The notes below the pieces were generated by a model. It was not told the DNA's origin and searched no databases. It saw nothing but the letters and a program-made list of their open reading frames with translations. Position numbers and translations under genes: made by a program. Of a DNA stretch of 44,512 nt, positions 25,460-32,792 are shown piece after piece (position 1 is the stretch's first letter; each line of letters begins with the position of its first letter). Origin of the DNA: Bacillota bacterium (GTDB lineage: Bacteria; Bacillota; UBA994); the NCBI GenBank assembly GCA_018333655.1, contig JAGXTJ010000053.1, forward strand, positions 1 to 44,512. The letters run 5' to 3'.

Positions 25460-26083
25460 TTAGTTGGTAATGGTTAAAGCCGAGTGGGTATAGGTGTTAT
25501 TTTCCAAGGCAAGCAACATCAAGTCTGCCACATCACCTCTAGAAATCTGCGCAGTCTTGGCACGAATGTTTTCGCCAACCAAATACACACCAGTATGTGG
25601 AGTGTCTTTGAGCCCGCTAGGTCGTATGATTGTCCAGTCCAAGCCGCTAGCTTTGACTTCTGCCTCTTGCGATTCGTGGTCCTCGCGCGCTGCAGGCATG
25701 AGGATGGCAAAAAAGAGCTTGTTAATCAGTGACAAGGAGCTCCAGCTATCGCCAACACCCATCGCAGACATGACAACAAGCCGCGGCACTCCCCACTTTT
25801 TCATCGCTCTGATGATGTTGATGGTGCCGTTGGTGCGAATTTTACTGTTTTTGAAGAGATCCTTAGAACCTAACGCACAGATAACCGCATCCTGATCTTT
25901 TACACATTGTTCGACGCTTGCGGCATCATGCACGTCGCCAGAAAAGACTTTGAGAACGCCCCTTCTATCTTGTAGGCGTGCCGGGTCGCGGACAAACACG
26001 GTTACGGTGTGACCTCTGTCAAGTGCCCGTTTGATAAGTTCTAGACCAGTCTTTCCTGTTGCCCCGAAAATGGCTATTTTCAT
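25460..26083 (-). CDS. NAD(P)-binding oxidoreductase of the atypical SDR (NmrA-like) type
   Basis: 207 residues from MKIAIFGATGKTG. The glycine-rich NAD(P) motif GATGKTG is at residue 7, and VFVRDPARL follows the second strand, the basic residue suggesting NADP. AVICALGS and a VSAMGVG stretch follow, but no YxxxK catalytic pair is visible at the usual place. Members include flavin reductase-like and regulatory proteins. AGGGGG lies 6 bases upstream of this ATG; two upstream ATGs are within or before that site. Confidence 0.82.
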   Translation of the reverse strand: MKIAIFGATGKTGLELIKRALDRGHTVTVFVRDPARLQDRRGVLKVFSGDVHDAASVEQCVKDQDAVICALGSKDLFKNSKIRTNGTINIIRAMKKWGVPRLVVMSAMGVGDSWSSLSLINKLFFAILMPAAREDHESQEAEVKASGLDWTIIRPSGLKDTPHTGVYLVGENIRAKTAQISRGDVADLMLLALENNTYTHSALTITN

Positions 26084-26277
26084 TTTCATCCCCCTCATGG
26101 CAAATTCATGGTACGAAATTCGCTCTTGCTTAACATCATACAACACGACGTAACGTCACAATCAAGAGCATTGCGTCCAGGTTCTGCCCCCACTTTGTCT
26201 AAGGCCAAAGAGGGGCCTGAAATTAGCCACGGGAGGATTGCGGCAGGACACTACTGCCTTAGCATCGAAGCTACAGC

Positions 26278-27057
26278 TTACACGCCTCTTTCAGGCAATT
26301 CTATGTTGTTTTTTTCCATGTAGTGCAAAAAAGCCCTCTCTATAAATGGTTGGGCTTTCTGCTGCATGGTCTTGAATTCTTCAGGCCATTGCTCTGCGCT
26401 GTAGTAAAAATCCACCATTTTGTTGATGATGTCTAGTTTTCCGTCACTCAGTTCTTGCATCTGCTTCCACCATTGCTCCGCTAAGCGCTGTCCCTCCGCG
26501 CTTTCTGGAAGAACTCCACTTTCTTCTAGCGAGATTGCGCTCTCGAATATATCTCTCCACCAACCTGGTAGAATCTCTTTGTCTCTCCCCTGTTGCTCTA
26601 GTAAATGGCCGATGACTTTTTTGTCGAGATAATTGACCACCCAGTAATACCCACAATTTTCTTGTATCAGCCTTACCATGCTCGAATACTTATTCCAGTC
26701 TACTTCCTGCTTCATATTGATTTCAGTTTTCAGCATTTTGATGGACTCCACGACCTTCTGTAATCTTTCAATTTTATTACAGATAACCTCGGCTTGCTGA
26801 CTCAACAGATGCACAACATCATCTGAACCGTTTACCGGGATTATTTTGTCCTTTATATCTTCCAAGGAAAATCCCAAGGATTTTAAATACATAATCTGAT
26901 GGAGCTTCGTAATGTCTTTCGCCTGATAAATTCGCCTACCGCTTTCACTACTTTCAGATGGCCTCATCAACCCAATTTGATCATAATGCTGCAGTGTCCG
27001 CACCGATACATTTGCACACTTGGCAAGTTGTCCAATTGTTAGTTTTTCTCTGATCAC
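26278..27057 (-). CDS. MerR family transcriptional regulator
   Basis: 259 residues. N-terminal winged helix LTIGQLAKCANVSVRTLQHY then DQIGLMRPS, and the dimerisation coiled coil around residues 75-115. The C-terminal domain (from about residue 125, rich in Trp and Tyr) resembles the TipAS/antibiotic-sensing group. Such regulators activate promoters with long spacers, often of drug exporters or oxidoreductases. GTG start with GAGGGGAG 7 bases upstream. Same strand and directly upstream of the two oxidoreductase genes, which are its likely targets. Confidence 0.9.
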   Translation of the reverse strand: MIREKLTIGQLAKCANVSVRTLQHYDQIGLMRPSESSESGRRIYQAKDITKLHQIMYLKSLGFSLEDIKDKIIPVNGSDDVVHLLSQQAEVICNKIERLQKVVESIKMLKTEINMKQEVDWNKYSSMVRLIQENCGYYWVVNYLDKKVIGHLLEQQGRDKEILPGWWRDIFESAISLEESGVLPESAEGQRLAEQWWKQMQELSDGKLDIINKMVDFYYSAEQWPEEFKTMQQKAQPFIERAFLHYMEKNNIELPERGV

Positions 27058-27146
27058 TATTGCGCTCCCCTCACTACAATGTGCTCGCCGACAAACACAG
27101 GTGGGATGATAACGATACCAACTCTAATACTCTATGCACTCTGTGG

Positions 27147-27593
27147 TTAATAAACGTTACCTCTCTCCTGCTTCTTGCTTCTTGCTTCTTGCTTCTTGCT
27201 TCTTGCTTCTTGCTTCTTGCTTCTTGCTTCTTGCTTCTTGCTTCTTGCTTCTTGCTTGCGGCACCACACCCACATGAGCTCAGTTGCCGCAAATGCCACT
27301 GCCCCCGTACCAATTACCATTAATAGCTCATGCCAAGGAACAGCCGCCTCAATTAAATCCCTCTGCACCGCCAAAAGCATCGCAACGCTAGCCACCCAAC
27401 ATGAGGTGCCAATCCTTCCTCCTCGTCTCCTTGTCTCAAGTTTCTTGGCATCGCTCGCGTCTTTTTCCACGCGCCCACTACGTACCAGCTCTCGCAGGAT
27501 AAAAACTGTTATGAGGACGATAGCACCAGCACCTATCAGCATCAGCATTACCTGCCATAATTCTAGCCCCATGCCTCCCGTACAAATTACCAT
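27147..27593 (-). CDS. Small three-helix membrane protein with heptanucleotide-repeat C-terminus
   Basis: 148 residues from the ATG at 27593 (AGGAGG 11 bases upstream). The first 105 are almost identical to the 20568-20945 product. The native tail (ALCRKALAKIRAPHSKA) is replaced by roughly 35 residues of repeated KQEARSK, encoded by the (AAGCAAG)12 array at 27174-27257, ending ERGNVY. The repeat gives a highly charged heptad helix. The gene may still be expressed: its ribosome binding site is better than in the other copy and it has a TTGACA/TATAGT promoter. Confidence 0.7.
   Translation of the reverse strand: MVICTGGMGLELWQVMLMLIGAGAIVLITVFILRELVRSGRVEKDASDAKKLETRRRGGRIGTSCWVASVAMLLAVQRDLIEAAVPWHELLMVIGTGAVAFAATELMWVWCRKQEARSKKQEARSKKQEARSKKQEARSKKQERGNVY
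27174..27257. repeat. Heptanucleotide tandem repeat (CTTGCTT)12
   Basis: Twelve perfect 7-bp units. Related to the array at 1-74 by a single base per unit (CTTGCCT). The array lies inside the 3' end of the small membrane protein gene. Just beyond it is CTCTGTGGTTAATAAACG, like the inverted repeat unit in the 10.5-kb cluster. Confidence 0.97.
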
Positions 27594-27610
27594 GGATGAA
27601 GTCACCTCCT

Positions 27611-27645
27611 GTTATATGAACAACGCCATACCTTAGCAAAATTTG
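27611..27645 (-). pseudogene. Residual 3' end of a secreted-protein gene
   Basis: ATGAACAACGCCATACCTTA and the next 12 or so bases match 21016-21045, which encode the TEQITLGHSVVHV end of the secreted protein gene. The rest of that gene is missing here, so this is what remains after a deletion that joined the small membrane protein gene to a different promoter region. Confidence 0.6.
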
Positions 27646-27700
27646 TACTATCCCAGGCAAAAGCAATTTACCGGAAGAGTGCGACAGACCTCGGCGTGGT

Positions 27701-27811
27701 TTACAGTCCGGCAGAACGAGCAACAGTTCGTACAATGCCCGTCCCCGCCTCATTTCTAGTAGAAGTTACTATAATGACTATAGTTTGCCCGCCACCAATG
27801 TCAAGATTTAT
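27701..27811. repeat. Third copy of the protease-module promoter repeat
   Basis: About 110 bp matching 14258-14371, from TTACAGTCCG to TCAAGATTTA. Downstream of it is the small membrane protein gene instead of a protease. It ends at the third 64-bp palindrome. Confidence 0.85.
27777..27804 (-). promoter_or_regulatory. Promoter C with palindrome over the -10
   Basis: -35 TTGACA (27799-27804), 16-bp spacer, -10 TATAGT (27777-27782), with CTATAATGACTATAG overlapping, as in promoter A. Confidence 0.65.
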
Positions 27812-27815
27812 TTCT

Positions 27816-27879
27816 GCGACAGAGGGGACGGTTCTTTTTGTCGCGCAATTCCGACAAAAAGAACCGTCCCCTCTGTCGC
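27816..27879. repeat. 64-bp palindromic element, copy 3
   Basis: Perfect 28-bp arms around the loop CGCAATTC. It lies between promoter C and the terminator of the MutL operon. Confidence 0.95.
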
Positions 27880-27899
27880 TACCGCGACGCCAGGTGTCG

Positions 27900-27946
27900 G
27901 AAAAAGAATGAACCGGCCTAGCCGCGATAAGCGACTCAGCCGGTTC
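27900..27946 (-). terminator. Terminator of the MutL-family operon
   Basis: Hairpin with outer stem GAACCGG/CCGGTTC (27910-27946) and further pairing inside, followed on the minus strand by ATTCTTTTTCC. It lies 27 bp past the stop codon of 27974-29092. Confidence 0.8.
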
Positions 27947-27973
27947 TTTAGGAACTATATTCTACTTCTGCTT

Positions 27974-29092
27974 CTAGCCTTCTATAAGCTCGACATTGGC
28001 GCGGGGGATGGTGACAATTTCGCCGCTGTCTAGCTTGGCTGTCATAATACGCACTTTGGCGCCAGTCTCGATAACGTGAAGCTCTGGGGGCAGGGTATGC
28101 ACTGTGGCGAGCTTGCCGAAGTATGGCTCGCGAATGATGCGCACGGGGGTGCCGGCAATCATGCCGGATTCGGTGCTTCTTTCAGTCGCTTTGACGAGGT
28201 GCTCTAGTGGCACAATAATCTCTGGGCGCATAACGCCGGCGCGAATCTGTGTGGCGCCGTTAATGCTGGCTACCTTGCCGTCTAGGCTCTTAAGCAAGTT
28301 AAAGGTGCGGTCCGCCATGTTGATCTGACCAAAACCTTCGGTTAAGACAAGGGTGAGGGGGATGTCTTCGGCGCCGGTAATAGCCACGCCGATGTCATGC
28401 CCGAGGTACTCAATCAAGTCTTTGTCGATGATGCCGCCAGCTACGATGCCGGCTATACCTAGCTCCGAAGCCTTGCGCAAAGCGTCTGCGGTAACGAGAG
28501 AACCCCCCACTACTACTTTGCCTTTGTGCTCGGGCTTAAGCTTGTCGCCACTTAGGATGTCGCTGTTCTTCTTAGCTACCATCACTAAGGCGCCCTGTGT
28601 TTCGCCGCCCACGCCGAAGATGCCTTGGATGAGCGCAGCTGGCGTCTCTACTACCACGCCTTCGCGCGGCATAATTTCGGTAATGCGCCCGTGGATGTAA
28701 GCGGGAACGTTGACAGGCACGGCAGGTTTGCGCAAGGTTACTACCCCAGTTACGGAAGAGATATTGTCTACCGTACCGTCGATAGGAGACTCTACAGAAG
28801 ACTTAAAGAGGCCAAAGAAGGAGGACTTTCTGGCGATAACTTCGCCTTTTGTCACTTTGTCGCCCTTTTTCTTGAGCATAAACTCTAAGATCTCGTCGCC
28901 TTCAACCCCAATGTGGTTGGCTACATTTACTGTATCTGGGTCACCCGGAATGTAGGTGCTAGCAACTATGTCGTGAGGCTTGACAATGTCGCCAAGCTTT
29001 ACCGTTACTTCCCCGAGAATGGGGAGGCGACGGCGCTTCTTGACCAATATTGACTCGGTAACCAGTAGTCCCGGAGTGTATGCACTAGCCAT
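27974..29092 (-). CDS. Conserved protein of unknown function paired with the MutL-family ATPase
   Basis: 372 residues, soluble. An N-terminal part has two lipoyl/biotinyl-like hammerhead patterns (LGEVTVKLGDIVKPHDIVAS, and KKGDKVTKGEVIARKSSFFG followed by SPIDGTVDNI). A Gly-rich middle follows (KVVVGGSLVTADALRKASELGIAG and IVAGGIIDKDLIEYLGHDIG). The C-terminus has a KOW/SH3-like barrel (SGMIAGTPVRIIREPYFGKLA ... TGAKVRIMTAKLDSGEIVTIP). No catalytic motif is obvious. It begins 17 bp after the ATPase gene with AGGGAGG upstream, so the two are one operon. Homologues next to MutL-type genes are my recollection of Clostridia, not something shown here. Confidence 0.75.
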   Translation of the reverse strand: MASAYTPGLLVTESILVKKRRRLPILGEVTVKLGDIVKPHDIVASTYIPGDPDTVNVANHIGVEGDEILEFMLKKKGDKVTKGEVIARKSSFFGLFKSSVESPIDGTVDNISSVTGVVTLRKPAVPVNVPAYIHGRITEIMPREGVVVETPAALIQGIFGVGGETQGALVMVAKKNSDILSGDKLKPEHKGKVVVGGSLVTADALRKASELGIAGIVAGGIIDKDLIEYLGHDIGVAITGAEDIPLTLVLTEGFGQINMADRTFNLLKSLDGKVASINGATQIRAGVMRPEIIVPLEHLVKATERSTESGMIAGTPVRIIREPYFGKLATVHTLPPELHVIETGAKVRIMTAKLDSGEIVTIPRANVELIEG

Positions 29093-29109
29093 TGATGTTC
29101 AATCCTCCC

Positions 29110-30939
29110 TTAACCAAGGTACTTCTGTAGTATGTCCATGGGATAGGCGTCAAGAGCCTTGTACCACTCAACTAGCTTGGCAATCCGCTTGTTCTTGTCT
29201 GCTGGTAGCCCAAGCGGGCAACGTCCACGTGCGTCGATAATAACTCCTACGACGCCGCCCAAGATTTTGGCTTGAACTTCATGCCCCTTGCCTTTGCCGA
29301 GGTCAAAGCCGCGTGCAGGGCGGGCCACTAAGTCAGCTGTCTCGTCTTCTTCGAGCGAGATTAGGTGCATGCTACCATAGACCGCTTTGTGTTCAATGGT
29401 TTTACCTTTTGAGGTGGTCAACTTCACTGTCACGCACTCATCGCCCTCTTTGGCTTGACCAACGGGTGCGATGGCCGTGCCGAGACGAATAAGGCAGTCG
29501 CGGTCGAACACTTGCTGTGCAGCTTCGGCATTGACGCTAGAGAGAACACCAAGCTGCGGCATCATAAAGATGGAGTCGACGGCGAGCTCTGTGATGCCCT
29601 CAGGCACGAAGGCGTCAAGCATCATAAGAGCACTTTGCACGCGGCGAGGGGCATGAGACAGTACGCCGCCCGAGCCCACGATCATGCCGAGCCCCATAAG
29701 GTCGACTAGTGTGGCGCCAGAGCCAGACTGCTCAAAGGCTTCGGCAATGTCGCGCTGTACTTGCACACCGCGCAGACCAATGGCTAAAGACTTGTGATGC
29801 TCGAAGGCCAAGCGCAAGGCTTCGCGCGCAATAGCTTGCTCAATGACCAACTCCTGCATGGTCTGCGGAATGGTGGTCGGACGAATCATCTTGTTACGAA
29901 TGCGGTTACGCAAATCAGCCGCATCGATGTCGAAGGGCATCCAGCGCATAATATTATCTAGGCCAGATTCCAACATTACATTACAGATACTGTAACTCAT
30001 GCCAAGGTTAGCGCTCACGGTGCGGTTAAAGGTGTCGGCAAAGACGGAGAACACGTCGGTAGTCGCGCCACCGATGTCTACACCAACTACAGTCATGTTC
30101 TTTTGCGCAGCCACAGTCTCGATCATTTTACCCACTGCCCCGGGTGTAGGCATAATGGGCACCTCGGTCCAGCTCATGAGTTTGTTGTAACCGGGTGCTT
30201 GCGCCATAACGTGCTCCATAAAGAGGTTGTGTATTTCTTCGCGTGCGGGGCCGAGCATTTCACGCTCTAGTACCGGGCGAAGGTTGTCCACCACGCGGAG
30301 GTCAGTCTTCTCGCCAAGGGTGTTTTCGATATGCAGGCGAGCATCTTTATTTCCGGCATAGATGACGGGCAAGTTAAAGCCAATGCCTAAGCGTGGTCGT
30401 GGCTCGGCAGCGGAGATAAGCTCCGCCAATTCAACGACATGAGTAATCGTGCCGCCGTCAATGCCACCAGAGACGAGGATCATATCTGGGCGCAACTGAC
30501 GGATGCGCTGAATCTTTTGGTAAGGCAAGCGACCATCATTAATGGCGATAACATCCATAACGATAGCGCCTGCGCCTAGGGCTGCCCGCTCGGCACTCTC
30601 GGCGCTCATCTGCTTTACGACACCGGCCACCATCATCTGCAAGCCGCCACCGGCGCTGCTTGTGGACAGGAATATATCTACTCCTACCTTGTCGTCTCTT
30701 TGAGGAGTAATGATGCCATTTTCATCTTGAAAAGTTCGGCCCATCAGCTCTTCGATCTCGTGCACGGCATTACGCGCTCCCATAGTTACATCTTCAAAGG
30801 GAGCTTCAACGGTGGTAGGCGCCTCACCACGGCAAACAAGACGGTAAACACCATCCACCAGCTCAATTAAAATGGCTTTGGTGGTTGTGCTACCGCAGTC
30901 CGTAGCTAGGATTGACCTTAGTTTGCGGCTCTGCTCCAT
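29110..30939 (-). CDS. Glutamate mutase MutL-family ATPase (ASKHA)
   Basis: 609 residues. The ASKHA phosphate-1 motif LATDCGSTTTKAILIEL is at residue 11, and a second nucleotide motif VVGVDIGGATTDVFSV near residue 292. ILVSGGIDGGT and the VGSGGVLSHAP adenosine motif follow. This is the MutL (GlmL) family, which in glutamate fermenters accompanies the coenzyme B12 enzyme glutamate mutase and probably reactivates it. No mutS/mutE or methylaspartase gene is in the window, so the partner is unknown. Long conserved length and intact motifs argue for function. ATG start with GAGGGGG about 12 bases upstream. Confidence 0.88.
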   Translation of the reverse strand: MEQSRKLRSILATDCGSTTTKAILIELVDGVYRLVCRGEAPTTVEAPFEDVTMGARNAVHEIEELMGRTFQDENGIITPQRDDKVGVDIFLSTSSAGGGLQMMVAGVVKQMSAESAERAALGAGAIVMDVIAINDGRLPYQKIQRIRQLRPDMILVSGGIDGGTITHVVELAELISAAEPRPRLGIGFNLPVIYAGNKDARLHIENTLGEKTDLRVVDNLRPVLEREMLGPAREEIHNLFMEHVMAQAPGYNKLMSWTEVPIMPTPGAVGKMIETVAAQKNMTVVGVDIGGATTDVFSVFADTFNRTVSANLGMSYSICNVMLESGLDNIMRWMPFDIDAADLRNRIRNKMIRPTTIPQTMQELVIEQAIAREALRLAFEHHKSLAIGLRGVQVQRDIAEAFEQSGSGATLVDLMGLGMIVGSGGVLSHAPRRVQSALMMLDAFVPEGITELAVDSIFMMPQLGVLSSVNAEAAQQVFDRDCLIRLGTAIAPVGQAKEGDECVTVKLTTSKGKTIEHKAVYGSMHLISLEEDETADLVARPARGFDLGKGKGHEVQAKILGGVVGVIIDARGRCPLGLPADKNKRIAKLVEWYKALDAYPMDILQKYLG

Positions 30940-30981
30940 AGTGTTACTAATCCCCCTCTTGGTAAACTCTCAATCATTGTG

Positions 30982-31010
30982 ATTATAACAAAGTTCCTTA
31001 GCAACCACAA
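30982..31010 (-). promoter_or_regulatory. Promoter of the MutL-family operon
   Basis: -35 TTGTGG (31005-31010), 17-bp spacer, -10 TATAAT (30982-30987), about 43 bp upstream of the ATG. Confidence 0.65.
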
Positions 31011-31070
31011 ACTAAATTGACCACAAACTATAGTAATACGACGAGAAATATGCGTTTCCTTCTGCCGTGC

Positions 31071-31100
31071 AAAAAAATACACGCTCCTCTGAAGAGCGTG
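31071..31100 (-). terminator. Rho-independent terminator of the 31-kb small gene
   Basis: Stem CACGCTC...GAGCGTG (31080-31100) followed on the minus strand by TATTTTTTT; A/T runs on both sides could make it bidirectional. Confidence 0.85.
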
Positions 31101-31110
31101 AAAAAACCGT

Positions 31111-31416
31111 CTACTTGGCCGACTTCTTCGCTTGTTCGCGCGTCTCGAGCATCACCATCAGCCGCTCCACGTTTTCGCGATCCGAGAGGAGATGCGCGAG
31201 CTCTTCGAGCAGCTTCTCCTTGACAAAGAGGCTGCCAAAGGGCGCAAAAGCAAATAGAGCTTGACCAGTCACAAAGGAAATGGGCTTGCCCATTTGTAAG
31301 AAAAAGAGCGATGGCGTAATCATGTCGTACTTCTCAATTCTTTCTACGACGGCCAACAGAATCTCGTCGCGACGCTCGGGGGTAATCTCAAAATTTGTCG
31401 TCACTGCAAAATACAC
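31111..31416 (-). CDS. Small uncharacterised protein, paralogue of 11801-12091
   Basis: 101 residues, or 97 if the GTG four codons on is used; AGGTG is better spaced for the second. The core KPISFVTGQALFAFAPFGSLF and a C-terminal helix LLSDRENVERLMVMLE match the protein at 11801-12091. No signal peptide or membrane helix. The C-terminus is very basic (REQAKKSAK). It has its own strong terminator and precedes the MutL operon. Family not recognised. Confidence 0.75.
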   Translation of the reverse strand: MYFAVTTNFEITPERRDEILLAVVERIEKYDMITPSLFFLQMGKPISFVTGQALFAFAPFGSLFVKEKLLEELAHLLSDRENVERLMVMLETREQAKKSAK

Positions 31417-31460
31417 CTGCCTTTCTTAGAGCTCTTCTATCTCTAGCTTACTCCGTAAAG

Positions 31461-31985
31461 TTACGGTTTACTATCTGCCGTTTTGGCTGTCAGAGCCATT
31501 TGCTTCTCGATGATGGCGACGACCGCTAGTTTGTTATCCTTGCTATAGTAGATGAACTGGCCGGGCACGAGAAGGCGGCGCAAACCACGGTACGAGAAAT
31601 TAAGTAGAATCCCGTCAGGGAATTTGAGCGCTGACTTAAAATCTTCCCAGGGGCGGTAAAAAGTAAACAGCCCGGTGCGAATGGTGACCCCCTTGGTGGT
31701 CAATTGGTATTCGGAAGGCAGAACAAAGGAGTGAAAAGAGACTAGTATAACGGCTAAACCAAAAGCCACCCACAACATCTCGCCATAGATGAGGTAAATA
31801 AAGCTCAAAAACGCCATGACGGTGAAAAGAAAGGTCCTCCCCCGGCGCGCATCCTGCCACAAGGGGAATACTGACCAAGTCAGCAGTTTATCCCCTAGGG
31901 ACTGCACACCTGTACTCTGCTTGTTCTTTTCGGTAGCTAAAGCACTGTTACTCTTGCTATTCTTTTGATTCTTATTCTTGGTCAT
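31461..31985 (-). CDS. Membrane protein with a PH-like (bPH2-type) C-terminal part
   Basis: 174 residues. A hydrophilic, Lys/Asn/Ser-rich N-terminus (about 45 residues) precedes two adjacent membrane helices (FLFTVMAFLSFIYLIY and MLWVAFGLAVILVSFHSFVL). A short domain then reads YQLTTKGVTIRTGLFTFYRPWEDF, the beta-strand pattern of YcxB/bPH2-like domains. The function is unknown. ATG start with a weak GGCAGG upstream. No operon partner is close: 44 bp separate it from the small gene downstream and 87 bp from the C26 peptidase. Confidence 0.65.
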   Translation of the reverse strand: MTKNKNQKNSKSNSALATEKNKQSTGVQSLGDKLLTWSVFPLWQDARRGRTFLFTVMAFLSFIYLIYGEMLWVAFGLAVILVSFHSFVLPSEYQLTTKGVTIRTGLFTFYRPWEDFKSALKFPDGILLNFSYRGLRRLLVPGQFIYYSKDNKLAVVAIIEKQMALTAKTADSKP

Positions 31986-32072
31986 TACTCTACCTGCCCC
32001 CTAGCTGATTATATCTTTGGCTACTTCCGAAGGCCAAGCACTACAGTGAACGCTTACCAGTGGAGAGCTGCC

Positions 32073-32792
32073 TTAACGACGCGTTTTGTACTTCCTCGCC
32101 GCCCCCACCAAGGCGTTAAACAGGGGATCGTAGTTCTCTGCCTCATTCCACATACACTCAGGATGCCACTGCACCCCCATGACGAAGGTATGGTTCACCG
32201 ACTCCACCGCCTCGATGATTCCGTCTAAGGCGAAGGCCGAAGCCACAAAACCCGGGGCAACTTGGCCCACCGCTTGATGATGAAAGGAGTTGACGCGGAG
32301 TGTCTCCCGAGGAAAGAGGCGTGCTAGCCCTGTGCCGCTAACCACTCTGACACTATGTGTTCTATAGCTGCGTGGAGCTTGTTGCTGGTGCAGGAGGGAG
32401 TTAGTAACCGCGTGCGGTATGTGTTGAATGAGGGTGCCGCCCAAGGCGACGTTCTGCATCTGCACCCCACGGCAAATACCAAGGACGGGCATGTCTCGCT
32501 CCAGCGCCTCGATAATCAAGGGAATTTCGTAAGCATCCATAGCGGGATGAATATTGCCCATGCCTATGACAGGCTCTTCGCCAAAGAAGAGCGGGTCCAC
32601 ATCGGGCCCCCCGCAGATTAGTAGCCCCGCGACTAGGTCAAGCTGCTGGCCTATATCCGCTAAATCGGCCAGGCAGGGCAGCAAGAGCGGCAAACCACCC
32701 GCTTTTCTGACGGCTTCGATATAGGTGTCGTTCTGGCGATGACGCTGCTCCTTCCAGTCGTGATAACAAGTTAGACCTATAACTGGCTTCAT
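32073..32792 (-). CDS. Gamma-glutamyl-gamma-aminobutyrate hydrolase family protein (peptidase C26)
   Basis: 239-residue class I amidotransferase-like hydrolase of the PuuD type. The nucleophile Cys lies in GICRGVQ near residue 105, the triad His/Glu in GVQWHPE near residue 206, and an oxyanion-side GGPDVDP near residue 58. Such enzymes release glutamate from gamma-glutamyl compounds in polyamine or similar catabolism. Its ATG overlaps the stop of the PLP enzyme gene by 4 bp (ATGA) with GGAGGGC upstream, so the two are translated together. The exact substrate is not evident. Confidence 0.9.
   Translation of the reverse strand: MKPVIGLTCYHDWKEQRHRQNDTYIEAVRKAGGLPLLLPCLADLADIGQQLDLVAGLLICGGPDVDPLFFGEEPVIGMGNIHPAMDAYEIPLIIEALERDMPVLGICRGVQMQNVALGGTLIQHIPHAVTNSLLHQQQAPRSYRTHSVRVVSGTGLARLFPRETLRVNSFHHQAVGQVAPGFVASAFALDGIIEAVESVNHTFVMGVQWHPECMWNEAENYDPLFNALVGAARKYKTRR

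Noticed and set aside
27174-27257. Possible CRISPR array
   Set aside because: The units are 7-bp perfect tandem copies with no spacers, and no cas gene is present. Nothing else in the window has a repeat-spacer pattern.
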